This document shows positions 15,285 to 23,762 of a stretch of 64,000 nucleotides of DNA, piece after piece. Made by a program: the position numbers and the translations under genes. The first letter of the stretch is position 1; the number at the start of each line of letters is the position of its first letter. The stretch spans positions 1,178,001 through 1,242,000 of the forward strand of contig CP036352.1 in assembly GCA_007753915.1 (NCBI GenBank). Direction: 5' to 3'. The notes beneath the pieces are model-generated. The model saw only the letters and a list, made by a program, of their open reading frames with translations. It ran no database searches and was not told where the DNA came from. Source of the stretch: Phycisphaerae bacterium RAS2 (GTDB taxonomy: Bacteria > Planctomycetota > Phycisphaerae > UBA1845 > UTPLA1).

Positions 15285-16889
15285 ATGGCAAGGCGACAAC
15301 GCGGAAAACCCACTTCTCCCAGCGCTGCTCAACCTCCCGAGGGCAAAGGAGTGGGCGCGACGAGAGCCGTTGCCCACGACGGATTTCCTCTCGATGAAAT
15401 CAGGCATACGTTCATCCTCTATGATCCTGAAAGCCGAACATTCGGCGTTCCGGCGCAGCCAGAGGGTTTCCAATTCTTTTTGCTTGACGCCTGCACTAGC
15501 TTCGCACGGTTAATCGACGAGGTTGCCGAACACATTCGAATTACTCGCGCCGAGATCGTCATGGACGAACCTGGCCGGGATCGCAGGGGACCCGGGTACG
15601 TCCTGGCGCCTCGTTTGGATCACGAGACCAGTGAGGCGGCTAATTTCTTACCTTCTCGACCCCGCGCTGAACCGGCCGTCGGAATAAGACTCATGGACCT
15701 CGCAGGCGCCATCGCACCTTACGGCCGTCCCTTTGTGCGGGTGGAGGCATATACGGAGTTAGGAGCCTCGGATTTAGCCGGTCTCTGCTGGGTCGGCTTG
15801 AACAAGCTCGCCAATGCCTGTGCTGACTTACGCTCGAATCCCATGGTCGTCGTTCGTGCCCCGAACAATGGCACCATCCGTTTCAACCTTGCCCGTCGTG
15901 TCGAAACGAAGCTGCATCCCATTAATCGCGAGCCCTCTCCCGCGATCGCTCCCGGTACGGGTGTCATATACCCGACTCCGAACAAACTCTCCGTCAAAGA
16001 GCACGAGCTGCTTGTTGTCGGTTTTAGTCCTTCCACTGGGCAAATCGTCGACCGGTCTGTCCTGCCGCCCGGTACCGGCAGAGAACTGGTGTTCGTGCAG
16101 AATGTCGCCGACGTGATGTCATCTGCATTGGATAAGCTTGATGCAAGCGATCGTAAGAAGCTCGCTGACGCGATGGTCCACTATCGAGCCCGCACCGTGG
16201 ATCTTGGATTGGATAGGAAAGCGATTCTCAGCATTCAGCCGTCGTCTGCCGGCGAGAAGCGTCTTGCCAAGGAACTGGCCTTGTTCTGCAAAATGCTTGA
16301 CCGACTCCCTCATGATCCGTTGCAGGAAACCGACACGCTCGGCGGCGGATACATGTCTTTTTCATTGCCCTTTGGGGCCGAATCGTGGGATGCTCGATTT
16401 GTGAAGGTGCGGCCGGATGACGAGAGAACACACGAAGCCTTTAGACAAGTTGATGACGCCTTGGCAAAAGTTCGCCTGCCAAGAGTAGCCGAACTTGATC
16501 CTGTCGATGCACTCGCGGTGCTGCAAGAATTTCGCGAGGTCCTGAATGACGGCTTCAATAGGAAGTGGGCAACAGACTATCTTGAGGATGTGCTGAGCCG
16601 CTTGCCCAGCCACCGCTTCGATACCCTCGGCAAGAAAGCCCGTCTCGTCAGCGCACTCGGTAAAGAGCTGACACGACTCGGTCTCGCGGTTGAATGCCCG
16701 ACATGTGGAAAACCATCGGCTCTAGTTTGCACTCGTTCGCAAGCCGATGGTGCATTTCAGTTCAACCACCTTGATAAGGGAGGCAGGCACAGCAAAGACG
16801 CGGCGAACCCGGACCGGCCCAATCACGTCGTGCCCCGTCTGAAACTTGTTCTCCGCCCTGCCGGGCATCGATCTAAACAACGTAAATAA
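15285..16889 (+). CDS. Large hypothetical protein with a C-terminal CxxC element
   Basis: The product is 534 residues from ATG 15285, or 549 from TTG 15240; neither has a good ribosome site. The first 30 residues are basic and Pro/Ser-rich. The body is mixed alpha/beta without membrane segments (FILYDPESRTFGVPAQPEGF, RLIDEVAEHIRITRAEIVMD, FVRVEAYTELGASDLAGLCW). The C-terminus has CPTCGKPSALVC followed by FQFNHLDKGGRH, which could form a small zinc site. I do not recognise the family. It stands just before the Hsp70 cluster on the same strand but is separated from it by a perfect palindrome. Confidence 0.7.
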   Translation: MARRQRGKPTSPSAAQPPEGKGVGATRAVAHDGFPLDEIRHTFILYDPESRTFGVPAQPEGFQFFLLDACTSFARLIDEVAEHIRITRAEIVMDEPGRDRRGPGYVLAPRLDHETSEAANFLPSRPRAEPAVGIRLMDLAGAIAPYGRPFVRVEAYTELGASDLAGLCWVGLNKLANACADLRSNPMVVVRAPNNGTIRFNLARRVETKLHPINREPSPAIAPGTGVIYPTPNKLSVKEHELLVVGFSPSTGQIVDRSVLPPGTGRELVFVQNVADVMSSALDKLDASDRKKLADAMVHYRARTVDLGLDRKAILSIQPSSAGEKRLAKELALFCKMLDRLPHDPLQETDTLGGGYMSFSLPFGAESWDARFVKVRPDDERTHEAFRQVDDALAKVRLPRVAELDPVDALAVLQEFREVLNDGFNRKWATDYLEDVLSRLPSHRFDTLGKKARLVSALGKELTRLGLAVECPTCGKPSALVCTRSQADGAFQFNHLDKGGRHSKDAANPDRPNHVVPRLKLVLRPAGHRSKQRK

Positions 16890-16934
16890 CAGCAGTTACG
16901 ACGAGTCATAAAGAAGGGCGCTATTTGGCTTGAT

Positions 16935-16956
16935 GTCTAGCCCCTGGGGGCTAGAC
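16935..16956. promoter_or_regulatory. Perfect 22-base palindrome upstream of the Hsp70 cluster
   Basis: GTCTAGCCCC (16935-16944) is repeated as its exact reverse complement at 16947-16956 with only TG between. There is no T-run. It may be the operator of the downstream operon, or a terminator-like hairpin ending the preceding gene. Position and symmetry favour a dimeric regulator's site. Confidence 0.45.
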
Positions 16957-17060
16957 TATATGCAACACCAATGGAATTCCCGGCGCCCTGGTCGATGCGG
17001 CGGTCGTCAGCCGTGGACGAGAGCGTGGGAGTGGGTCCGATCAGGAAGGAGAAAACGTAA

Positions 17061-17480
17061 GTGGCAACGAAAAAGCGAAAAAAGAAAGCGAAATCGTCGA
17101 GTGCGGTCGGGCTCATCAGGGAGATTGCCTCCGGCCGTCTCAACGTCGTTCACCTGGAAGCGCAAGGTCCAGTGCTGGCGTTGGTGCTTTCGTCGGACCA
17201 ATCGTGCAAGACAGACGATTTACAGACGCACTATCTGCGGCTGATTGCCCGGGGCGAGTCGCTGCTGTTCAAGGCGCTTTCGCCAGAAGAGGTCGAATTC
17301 AATCGGGAACTCTCACGGCTTGTCAGTAGCAGCGTGAGTTGGGTGGGCGGAAGGAAGTTGATCAATCTGACGATGTCCAGTCGACACGCGGCGCTCGATT
17401 TCGACGACGACGCACCCCTTGTCGATCGCATTGAATCATCCACCACGACGCCGGACCGCAACGACGTCAGTTCCATCTGA
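17061..17480 (+). CDS. Small basic hypothetical protein, first gene of the Hsp70 cluster
   Basis: The product has 139 residues from GTG 17061, with AAGGAG nine bases upstream. It begins with a Lys-rich tail (ATKKRKKKAKSSSA). A compact domain follows (GLIREIASGRLNVVHLEAQG, VLALVLSSDQSCKTDDL, YLRLIARGESLLFKALSPEE), then an acidic C-terminus. No membrane segment is seen. I do not recognise the family. Only 19 bases separate it from the GrpE-like gene, so it is probably part of the same transcript. Confidence 0.7.
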   Translation: MATKKRKKKAKSSSAVGLIREIASGRLNVVHLEAQGPVLALVLSSDQSCKTDDLQTHYLRLIARGESLLFKALSPEEVEFNRELSRLVSSSVSWVGGRKLINLTMSSRHAALDFDDDAPLVDRIESSTTTPDRNDVSSI

Positions 17481-17499
17481 ACGAAAGGGGCGTGACAAC

Positions 17500-18282
17500 A
17501 TGACAGCTTTCGCCGACGGGCCATCGGGGGCCGGTCCGGAATCGGAGCATGGGCATGATCGTTACGGAGCGTCATACTTCGCGCGCCAATGTAACAGCGC
17601 CGACCGGCGACGCGATCAGGGAGACGGTCCGGTCAAGAGGGATGTCGACAAAACGGCGCAGGTGTCTGACGTCGCAAGCCGGCTCACCAAGCTGGAAGCC
17701 CATATCGCACAAGCTGAAGTGACGATGCAGCGAGTGCTGGAAATTGCCGGCGACGTATGCCGGAAGATCGACGCTGTGATGGCGGTACTCGATGTGGTAG
17801 CCGGCGCGGTCAAGAAGCGATCTGTGGTTGACGACAAGGTACGCGAGCACGAGGAGAAGCACTTCCGGGACGAAATCCTGGGACCATTGCTGCTGCAGCA
17901 CATTCGGATTCTCGATCGCTTGGACGAAGACCGCGATTACCTACAGAGCCAGGCGAATCAAACGAGTCCCAGTCGGATTCCAACGTCCCAACAAATGATC
18001 GAGCGGACAATCAATGTCCGCGAGGCCGACCGCATCGATGTCTATCAGATTCTCCAGCAGTTTGAAGTGACGCGGTTTCGACCGCGCGTCGGTGACGCCT
18101 TCGATCCTGCGACACAAAAAGTGAAGGAGCAACGGCCCGCCAGCAAAACTGAGCCGGGCGGTTCCATCGCCGCCTGCCTTCGGCCCGGGTATCACCGACG
18201 GCGAGATCATTGGCTGGTGCGCCCTGCGTTGGTGGCGGTGTACCGCAATGAAGTTACGAAGCGAAAGGATGCGAAATCATGA
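17500..18282 (+). CDS. GrpE-like nucleotide exchange factor fused to a coiled-coil region
   Basis: GrpE speeds ADP release from Hsp70. In this 260-residue protein the C-terminal part matches the GrpE beta domain: VGDAFDPATQKV (197-208), then the Gly-Ser-Ile strand, CLRPGYHRRRDHWLVRPALVAVY (227-249) and a final Asn-Glu. The middle is helical and partly coiled coil (60-150, with KLEAHIAQAEVTMQRVLEIA), as in the GrpE dimer stalk. The first 50 residues are polar and probably disordered. Identification is strengthened by the next gene, an Hsp70 whose ATG overlaps this stop codon (ATGA). The start at 17500 is favoured over the longer frame by AAAGGGG upstream. Confidence 0.8.
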   Translation: MTAFADGPSGAGPESEHGHDRYGASYFARQCNSADRRRDQGDGPVKRDVDKTAQVSDVASRLTKLEAHIAQAEVTMQRVLEIAGDVCRKIDAVMAVLDVVAGAVKKRSVVDDKVREHEEKHFRDEILGPLLLQHIRILDRLDEDRDYLQSQANQTSPSRIPTSQQMIERTINVREADRIDVYQILQQFEVTRFRPRVGDAFDPATQKVKEQRPASKTEPGGSIAACLRPGYHRRRDHWLVRPALVAVYRNEVTKRKDAKS

Positions 18283-19763
18283 TCATCAGCATCGACTTTG
18301 GGAATTCCAAAGTGAAGTGCGCCTACCCCGACCGCACCGGCCAGACTGTCGCCGTGAAGAACGGTCATGGCGGGAACGGACTGAGGGCCTGCGTCTACAT
18401 CGATGGATCAGGTCAATGTCTTGTTGGCGACGATGCCCACGAGCAGGGGTTCGTCGATCCGCAGAATGTGGTCCGCCACTTCAAACTCAGTCTCGGAAGC
18501 GATCAAAAACTGCTCGGGGGCAAGAATGCCGCAGAGTTGGCAGAGATCCTTATCTTAGCCGCAAAGCAGTTTGCCGAGAAGCAGGCCGGCGAATCGGTTG
18601 ATGCGGCCGTGATCTCGGTACCGGCGAACTTCACGGACAAACAGAAGAAGGCCCTACAGCAGGCATGTGAGTCCGCGGGCATCAAGGTCTTGAGGGTGAT
18701 CAGCGAACCGGCGGCAGCGGCCTTCGCTTACGCCGAGCAGAATTCGAGCAACAAACGCGGCAGCAAGATCGCTGTGTATGACCTGGGCAGCAGCACGTTT
18801 GATTGCGCGATCTGCGAGTCGAACGGTGATGAAATTCTGGTACTGGCGACAGAGGGCGTCCAGAAACTGGGCGGTGATGACCTCGATGAGGTCCTGAAGC
18901 AGGTCATCCTGGACAAGCTGGAGAAAAAGACGGGAAAGGACTGTCGCGTGGCGTTGAGCGATCCCTTCTTCGCACTGGATTTGGACACGCGCGCGGCCGG
19001 AGCCAAGATCAGCCTCGGCAAACGGGACAAAGTGCAAATCCCGATGAGCTTGAAAGGGCAGCATTATGTCATCTCGGTCACAAAGGCCGAGTTTGAGAAG
19101 GCGATCAAGGCGTTGATCGAAAGAACTCTCGACTGCCTCGACAAGTTGTTTGCAACCGCGGGGATCACCGTCCGCGACCTCACGAGCCTGTACCTGGTCG
19201 GGGGTCCCAGTCGGATGCCGTTCATTCAGGACATGGTCGCCAACCGGACGGGCATGGTGCCGCGGATGGAGATCGACCCTGAAATGGCGGTGGCGCATGG
19301 CGCTGCGCTGGTGGCTGTCTCGGAAATGGCGAAGCAGGGGACGCCGGCGCGGATCGGCGGCGACACGATTCCGCAGCCGGACGCGTTTTTGAAGGAAGCC
19401 ACGCACCACGACATTGGCATCGCCGTGGAAGATCGGAGCGGCGGGGGCAAACGCATCGTGAATGCCGTTGTCGTCGCCAAAAACACGCCGGTACCGTGCA
19501 AGGTGCCGCCCCAATACTTCCGGCTCGAATCGCCAGATCAACGGGATGTGCTGATCGAAATCTTACAAGGCCCCGACCGCGCCGACATCAAGGACTGCCT
19601 CATCATCGGCCGGTTGGAGTTGAACGACCTGCCCGTTGAAGCCGCTAGGTCGCCCCGGATCGAAATCAAGTGCGAGTTCGATCAGAACACGTTCGTCACG
19701 GTGACGGCCCGCGACACGATTTCTGGCAAGGAAGTCTCGGTGAGGGTGGAAGTTCTCAAATAG
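18279..19763 (+). CDS. Short Hsp70 (DnaK-like) without the alpha-helical lid
   Basis: The protein has 494 residues. The nucleotide-binding domain spans about 1-355, with phosphate-1 DFGNSKVKCAY (6-16), SEPAAAAFAY (142-151), phosphate-2 DLGSSTFDCAI (168-178) and adenosine motif VGGPSRMPFIQ (307-317). The substrate-binding beta domain follows at 375-494 (VVVAKNTPVP, FVTVTARDTISGKEVSV). It ends there: the helical lid and EEVD-like tail of DnaK, about 130 residues, are missing. Phosphate motifs deviate from the DnaK forms (DLGTTNS, DLGGGTFD), so this is a divergent branch. The ATG overlaps the GrpE-like stop. It probably works with that partner and the vWA protein rather than in general protein folding. 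Confidence 0.9.
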   Translation: MIISIDFGNSKVKCAYPDRTGQTVAVKNGHGGNGLRACVYIDGSGQCLVGDDAHEQGFVDPQNVVRHFKLSLGSDQKLLGGKNAAELAEILILAAKQFAEKQAGESVDAAVISVPANFTDKQKKALQQACESAGIKVLRVISEPAAAAFAYAEQNSSNKRGSKIAVYDLGSSTFDCAICESNGDEILVLATEGVQKLGGDDLDEVLKQVILDKLEKKTGKDCRVALSDPFFALDLDTRAAGAKISLGKRDKVQIPMSLKGQHYVISVTKAEFEKAIKALIERTLDCLDKLFATAGITVRDLTSLYLVGGPSRMPFIQDMVANRTGMVPRMEIDPEMAVAHGAALVAVSEMAKQGTPARIGGDTIPQPDAFLKEATHHDIGIAVEDRSGGGKRIVNAVVVAKNTPVPCKVPPQYFRLESPDQRDVLIEILQGPDRADIKDCLIIGRLELNDLPVEAARSPRIEIKCEFDQNTFVTVTARDTISGKEVSVRVEVLK

Positions 19764-19792
19764 TCAGTGAACAGATACTGAGAGTCAGTAAC

Positions 19793-20551
19793 ATGAAACC
19801 TTCTTCGTCGAAACGACCACCGGCAGACACTACTTCCCCGGATGCATCAGTTGTGCTTCGTCGACCAACTCCCGCGCATCGATTGGTGGCGGACAACTCG
19901 ACAGGCAGTGCGGCCCCTTCGGCGAATCCGTTGCACATGCCGACCGCGACTGCTGATTCGCTCCCGATGCGCACCCGTCGGACTGTGATAGTCGTGGACG
20001 CGTCGGGAAGCATGATGGAACGAGATTGGCCTCCGAATCGCCTCTGGGGTGCGACGAATGCCGCGCAAGACTATGCAGATGCATCAGCACAATGTGGTGC
20101 ACGCAACGAGGTCGCAGTAGTCGCCTACGGGGAGTGCGCGCGGATCATGTGTTGCTTCATTAGCTGTGGCGCACGAAAGGAACTTCAGGTCGCACTTGGT
20201 GCAATCGGAATGTATGGAGCGACAAATATCGCGGCCGGCTTGGAGGCTGCGGAACATCTGTTCATTCCGTTCACGCATTCAGGTGCTGGAGACGAACTGG
20301 TCGTTCTGCTCCTGACAGACGGCAAGCATAACTGTCGCAGCAATCCGGTGGAGTGGGCGGACCGATTAAAGAGCCTTGGAGTCGTCATTGACGCCGTGGG
20401 AATCGGTGGTGATCACGCTCAGGTAGACGAGGCGCTTCTCAGGAGGTTGGCATCGGAAGACGGTGACGGACGAATACGGTATCGGTTCATCGGAGACCCG
20501 GAACGCCTGGCGGCGCATTATCGGCAAATGGCCGGGCGTCTCACGCGATAG
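19793..20551 (+). CDS. von Willebrand factor A domain protein with intact MIDAS
   Basis: The product has 252 residues. The first 60 are Pro/Ser/Thr-rich and probably disordered. The vWA domain (63-245) has a complete metal-binding MIDAS: DASGSM (69-74), the Thr of MYGATN (T144) and TDGKH (175-179). Such domains bind protein partners through Mg2+. No signal peptide is present, so it acts in the cytoplasm. It starts 29 bases after the Hsp70 stop and ends seven bases before the coupling-protein gene. This places a metal-dependent adaptor between a chaperone and a membrane ATPase. Confidence 0.85.
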   Translation: MKPSSSKRPPADTTSPDASVVLRRPTPAHRLVADNSTGSAAPSANPLHMPTATADSLPMRTRRTVIVVDASGSMMERDWPPNRLWGATNAAQDYADASAQCGARNEVAVVAYGECARIMCCFISCGARKELQVALGAIGMYGATNIAAGLEAAEHLFIPFTHSGAGDELVVLLLTDGKHNCRSNPVEWADRLKSLGVVIDAVGIGGDHAQVDEALLRRLASEDGDGRIRYRFIGDPERLAAHYRQMAGRLTR

Positions 20552-20558
20552 GTACAGC

Positions 20559-22955
20559 ATGCGGACTGACATCGACAGGTTGTTCACTTGCGAAATGCTA
20601 CCGGGCACTGCGCGATCAGCGTTGGTACGCGCCGGTATCACTGCTCAGGTGAAGGCAGCAGGCTGCATATTGCTCCTTGCGCTTCTCTTGGTTTGGAGTC
20701 GATTCGCGGGCTTGGCGGCTGTATGGTGTTTTGTGTGGCTCGTGCAGCGGAAGATGCACTCGAATGCCCCGCTGACGTTTTACCGCGAATTCCATCTTCG
20801 GCAGGGACACGTTGCGCCAACCGAATCGGTGAAAGCGCCGCGACCGGAGTGGTTGCCGTATGCAATTAGCGCCGTACTGATCCTGATTCCTTGGGTCCCT
20901 CTTGCGACGCTAACCGCTGCCTCGATCGTACTGGTAGCAATCGATTCCCACCGTCGTCGGATTCCTCGCCGACTGGAAGGCGCGATCCGCCTGCACGCCG
21001 ATGCCTACCTTGTATACGCGGCGTACCCGGACGATCGGTATGGCCGGCCCGGTGGCCTCTGGATCCCGCGGGAATCCATGAAGGCTCGGCAGCGCGACGT
21101 ATCGCGATCACTCTTTCCGACTTGCGCTGCATTGGCCGTTGCCGCCCTGTACGCATTCGCAGGGACCGGGTTTTCACCCGGCTCAGGCTTATCTGTCTCA
21201 CTCAGCGTACTCGATGTGATTTCGTTGCTTGCCTTGCTGCCACTTCCCAGCCTGGTCTTGTTCTGCATGCAAATGGTGCCCTTCGCAGGATTCATCGCAA
21301 AACTGGTCCCGGTTGCGCGCAGCATGACTGAATGGGAAGATGCTGTTGACCTGGTTTCCAATTCCAAGGTGTTCCACGGAGACCTCCACCTTTCGGACCA
21401 TCTGTTCTTGGGGTTCTACCCACCTACTTACGAAGCGGCCGAACATCCTTTCAAGTTCGTGGGGCCGTTTGATCTTCCGTGCCGTTCGCCGGTCCTGCTT
21501 CATCGTTCGATTCTAGAGGGAAACGTCCATGTGCTAGGGTCCGCGCAAAGTGGAAAGACGAGCCTTGGAATAATCGGATTGCTCATCCAGCTCATCCGTG
21601 GACACGGTGTTCTCCAGCGCAATCGAGCTGGCCGACCCGTTGTCAACGGCCATGGCGAGCACGTGTGGAACTGGTCTGAACGTGTGCCGACTCTCATCAT
21701 CGACATGAAGGGCGATCTTGCCCTGTTTAATACCGTTCGGATCGAATGCGAGAAGCGCGGTCAGGCCTGTCATTATTTCTCGTTGTCAAAAGGGCTGGCG
21801 ACATCGTACTTCAATCCGATCACAAATCTGAATGTCCAGGATCGCCCTGTCGTCGAGTTCTGCGAACTCGTACTGAACGCACTTAGCCTCTTTCACGGAT
21901 TGAGCTATGGCCGATCGTACTATTCCAAACAGTCCCGCGATCTTTTGATAGCCACGCTTAAGAGTTTAACACGGAAGCCGCAGTCCTGGGAGGAGTTGTA
22001 CCAGACGCTCCTGACGGAGATAAATCCCAAAAAGCACAAGGACGTGTTCGAACTGGTATCGAGCATTTTTGTACTCGCGCAATTCCCGGTTCTCGGGCCG
22101 GCTCCGGACGGCGTCGACGTGATTCACATGCCATCCGTGATTGAGAACTGCGAGGTATGCTTCTTCTCTTTGCCAGCGCGTCTCAGCGCCATCAGCGCGC
22201 GCGATGTCGCGAAGCTCGCGCTCTTCTGCTTCGTTACGGCGGCTGGCGATTGGAATGATCGACATCCTGAACGTCGCAGCTTCATTTTCCTGGACGAAGC
22301 TCAAATCATCTGCTCGTCAAACATGGGGACGCTGTTTCAACAGTGCTCGGGCGCCAAGACCGCGATGATTCTCAGCAATCAGGCAAGATCGGATCTGAAC
22401 GTCCCGGACGCACCGATGCTCAGCGAAACAGTCCGTGTCAACACACGAATGAAACAAATGTTCACGGTAGCCGATCCACGTGATGCGCTGGACCTGATGG
22501 GAATGTCCGGTGAGCGCCTCGGCATTCTGCGTTCGTACTCGTCCGGCATGAGCGGCGGCAATGCGACTTCGAGCGTGAGCGAACAGGAAGTATTGCATTC
22601 GGTCTTGACTCAGAACGCAATCAACGTCGTAAACAATGATCGCACGGGCTCGCTGCTTCACATTATGACCGGCGCTGGCTACACGCAGCCTCTTGGAATA
22701 CCAATGCACATTCGCACACCGTATCCAATGACCCACAAGGAATACAAGCTGCGCATGTACACGCCCTGGCCGAGCGTCCCCGAGACGATTCGGCGAGGCG
22801 CTCACCCAGTGCGAACGGTGATGAACAAGCACGAGCCAGAAGAAGTTCAGGATCTGGCGGAGCAGCAAAGTGCCCGGCTGATGGAGTTTTTCCAACAGAC
22901 TGCCCGGCGCGCTGGCCGCCACCGAATGCGCGATTGGCAGGAAGAGGGCGATTGA
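20559..22955 (+). CDS. TraD/TraG-like type IV coupling ATPase
   Basis: This 798-residue membrane ATPase has a hydrophobic N-terminal region with about four to six segments (AGCILLLALLLVWSRFAGL, YAISAVLILIPWVPLATL, LFPTCAALAVAALYAFAG, LLALLPLPSLVLFCMQM). The cytosolic RecA-like domain has Walker A GSAQSGKTS (about 327-335), TLIIDMKGDLALFN, Walker B FIFLDEAQ (about 575-582) and MILSNQARSDLNVP, as in VirD4/TraG proteins that deliver DNA-protein complexes to a type IV secretion channel. The start at 20559 lies just after the vWA stop; the longer frame overlaps that gene. No relaxase or VirB4 gene is near, so the substrate is unknown. Confidence 0.85.
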   Translation: MRTDIDRLFTCEMLPGTARSALVRAGITAQVKAAGCILLLALLLVWSRFAGLAAVWCFVWLVQRKMHSNAPLTFYREFHLRQGHVAPTESVKAPRPEWLPYAISAVLILIPWVPLATLTAASIVLVAIDSHRRRIPRRLEGAIRLHADAYLVYAAYPDDRYGRPGGLWIPRESMKARQRDVSRSLFPTCAALAVAALYAFAGTGFSPGSGLSVSLSVLDVISLLALLPLPSLVLFCMQMVPFAGFIAKLVPVARSMTEWEDAVDLVSNSKVFHGDLHLSDHLFLGFYPPTYEAAEHPFKFVGPFDLPCRSPVLLHRSILEGNVHVLGSAQSGKTSLGIIGLLIQLIRGHGVLQRNRAGRPVVNGHGEHVWNWSERVPTLIIDMKGDLALFNTVRIECEKRGQACHYFSLSKGLATSYFNPITNLNVQDRPVVEFCELVLNALSLFHGLSYGRSYYSKQSRDLLIATLKSLTRKPQSWEELYQTLLTEINPKKHKDVFELVSSIFVLAQFPVLGPAPDGVDVIHMPSVIENCEVCFFSLPARLSAISARDVAKLALFCFVTAAGDWNDRHPERRSFIFLDEAQIICSSNMGTLFQQCSGAKTAMILSNQARSDLNVPDAPMLSETVRVNTRMKQMFTVADPRDALDLMGMSGERLGILRSYSSGMSGGNATSSVSEQEVLHSVLTQNAINVVNNDRTGSLLHIMTGAGYTQPLGIPMHIRTPYPMTHKEYKLRMYTPWPSVPETIRRGAHPVRTVMNKHEPEEVQDLAEQQSARLMEFFQQTARRAGRHRMRDWQEEGD

Positions 22956-23140
22956 TGGTTTTTTCATACTGTCCACAGCGGTTGTGCTTCTGTGGCCTCG
23001 AAGCCGTTTTGGAGGTGAAACAGACGGCAGGTTGAAACGTTGTCGTGAGTTTCGTGTGGCCTGTCAGAAATGTCTGCACCGACTGACTGACTCAATCGAG
23101 GCAGTGAGCAGGATGTAGATAAAAACTAACAGGAGAATAT

Positions 23141-23293
23141 ATGCAAATTGAAGAAAAACACACGAAGACTCATCACGTTCACGTTGAATTCCCGTTCGAT
23201 GTGCGTGCAACCGGGCGGGCAATTCGGTGGCTGATTCTGGGCTTCTGCCTAGGCGTAGCCGTCCACAACCTCGTCGGTGTGATGCATTGCTAG
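23141..23293 (+). CDS. 50-residue single-span membrane protein
   Basis: This small ORF has AGGAG six bases before its ATG. Its product starts MQIEEKHTKTHHVHVEFPFD, a His- and charge-rich head, and ends with a hydrophobic span WLILGFCLGVAVHNLVGVM followed by His-Cys. It is probably a one-helix membrane protein with the head in the cytoplasm. The stop is followed after 13 bases by a hairpin shared with the convergent small gene. Nothing is known about its family. Its position after the coupling-ATPase gene suggests a link to conjugation or entry exclusion. Confidence 0.6.
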   Translation: MQIEEKHTKTHHVHVEFPFDVRATGRAIRWLILGFCLGVAVHNLVGVMHC

Positions 23294-23306
23294 CACCAAA
23301 GCACGT

Positions 23307-23332
23307 CGGGACTGAGCTCACGCTCAGTCCCG
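23307..23332. terminator. Bidirectional hairpin between two convergent small genes
   Basis: CGGGACTGAG (23307-23316) pairs perfectly with CTCAGTCCCG (23323-23332) around a 6-base loop. It lies between the stops of the + gene (23293) and the - gene (23336). On the minus strand TTTTAAGTT precedes it, and neither side has a strong T-run, so it is only a moderate terminator. Confidence 0.55.
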
Positions 23333-23335
23333 AAC

Positions 23336-23464
23336 TTAAAAGGTCCCCGGCGTCGTGACAATCCATCCCACGATAAAGCCGGTCATAACGAGTAGTGCCC
23401 TAAGGAACGGTGAGAGACCGTCAGAGTCGTGGGCAGCTTTGATTTTCTGTAGTAGCTGTTTCAT
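23336..23464 (-). CDS. 42-residue single-span membrane protein
   Basis: On the minus strand a 42-codon ORF encodes MKQLLQKIKAAHDSDGLSPF, an amphipathic basic head, followed by a hydrophobic span LRALLVMTGFIVGWIVTTPG. It is convergent with the 50-residue protein gene and shares the terminator hairpin. The ribosome site is weak (GGTTGG). The sequence character, rather than the start signals, argues that it is real. Two tiny membrane proteins tail to tail could form an exclusion or toxin-like pair, but that is speculation. Confidence 0.5.
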   Translation of the reverse strand: MKQLLQKIKAAHDSDGLSPFLRALLVMTGFIVGWIVTTPGTF

Positions 23465-23586
23465 GAACCAACCATAGCACAGGAGCTAGGTAGAACAATA
23501 GTTTTTTTAGTCGAGGCCGCAACGACGCGAAAGAACAGCGGCATTGGACGATCCATGACGAGATGTCTCCAAATGGTTGAGAGTCT

Positions 23587-23610
23587 CTGAGGTCCCTTCG
23601 GGGTCCTGAG
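23587..23610 (+). promoter_or_regulatory. Second UUCG hairpin in a leader region
   Basis: Bases 23590-23596 and 23601-23607 pair around TTCG with one mismatch (CCC/GGG next to the loop). It lies about 150 bases before the winged-helix gene. The same type of hairpin precedes the DUF932 gene at 2228. The remaining 23465-23762 gap shows no convincing gene, though a short Met-rich frame (MEASMQTNESVLLIMV) starts at 23653. Confidence 0.35.
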
Positions 23611-23762
23611 CGATTGTTTAACCAGTCTTCGCGACGTCGCGGAGGCATATCAATGGAGGCGTCTATGCAAACGAATGAAAGCGTTTTGCTGATCATGGTT
23701 CGGGGCAAAGGGCCTCCTCTCTGGCGAGGGGGGGCTCATGCCTTGTTTCGAGTGGGGTACCG

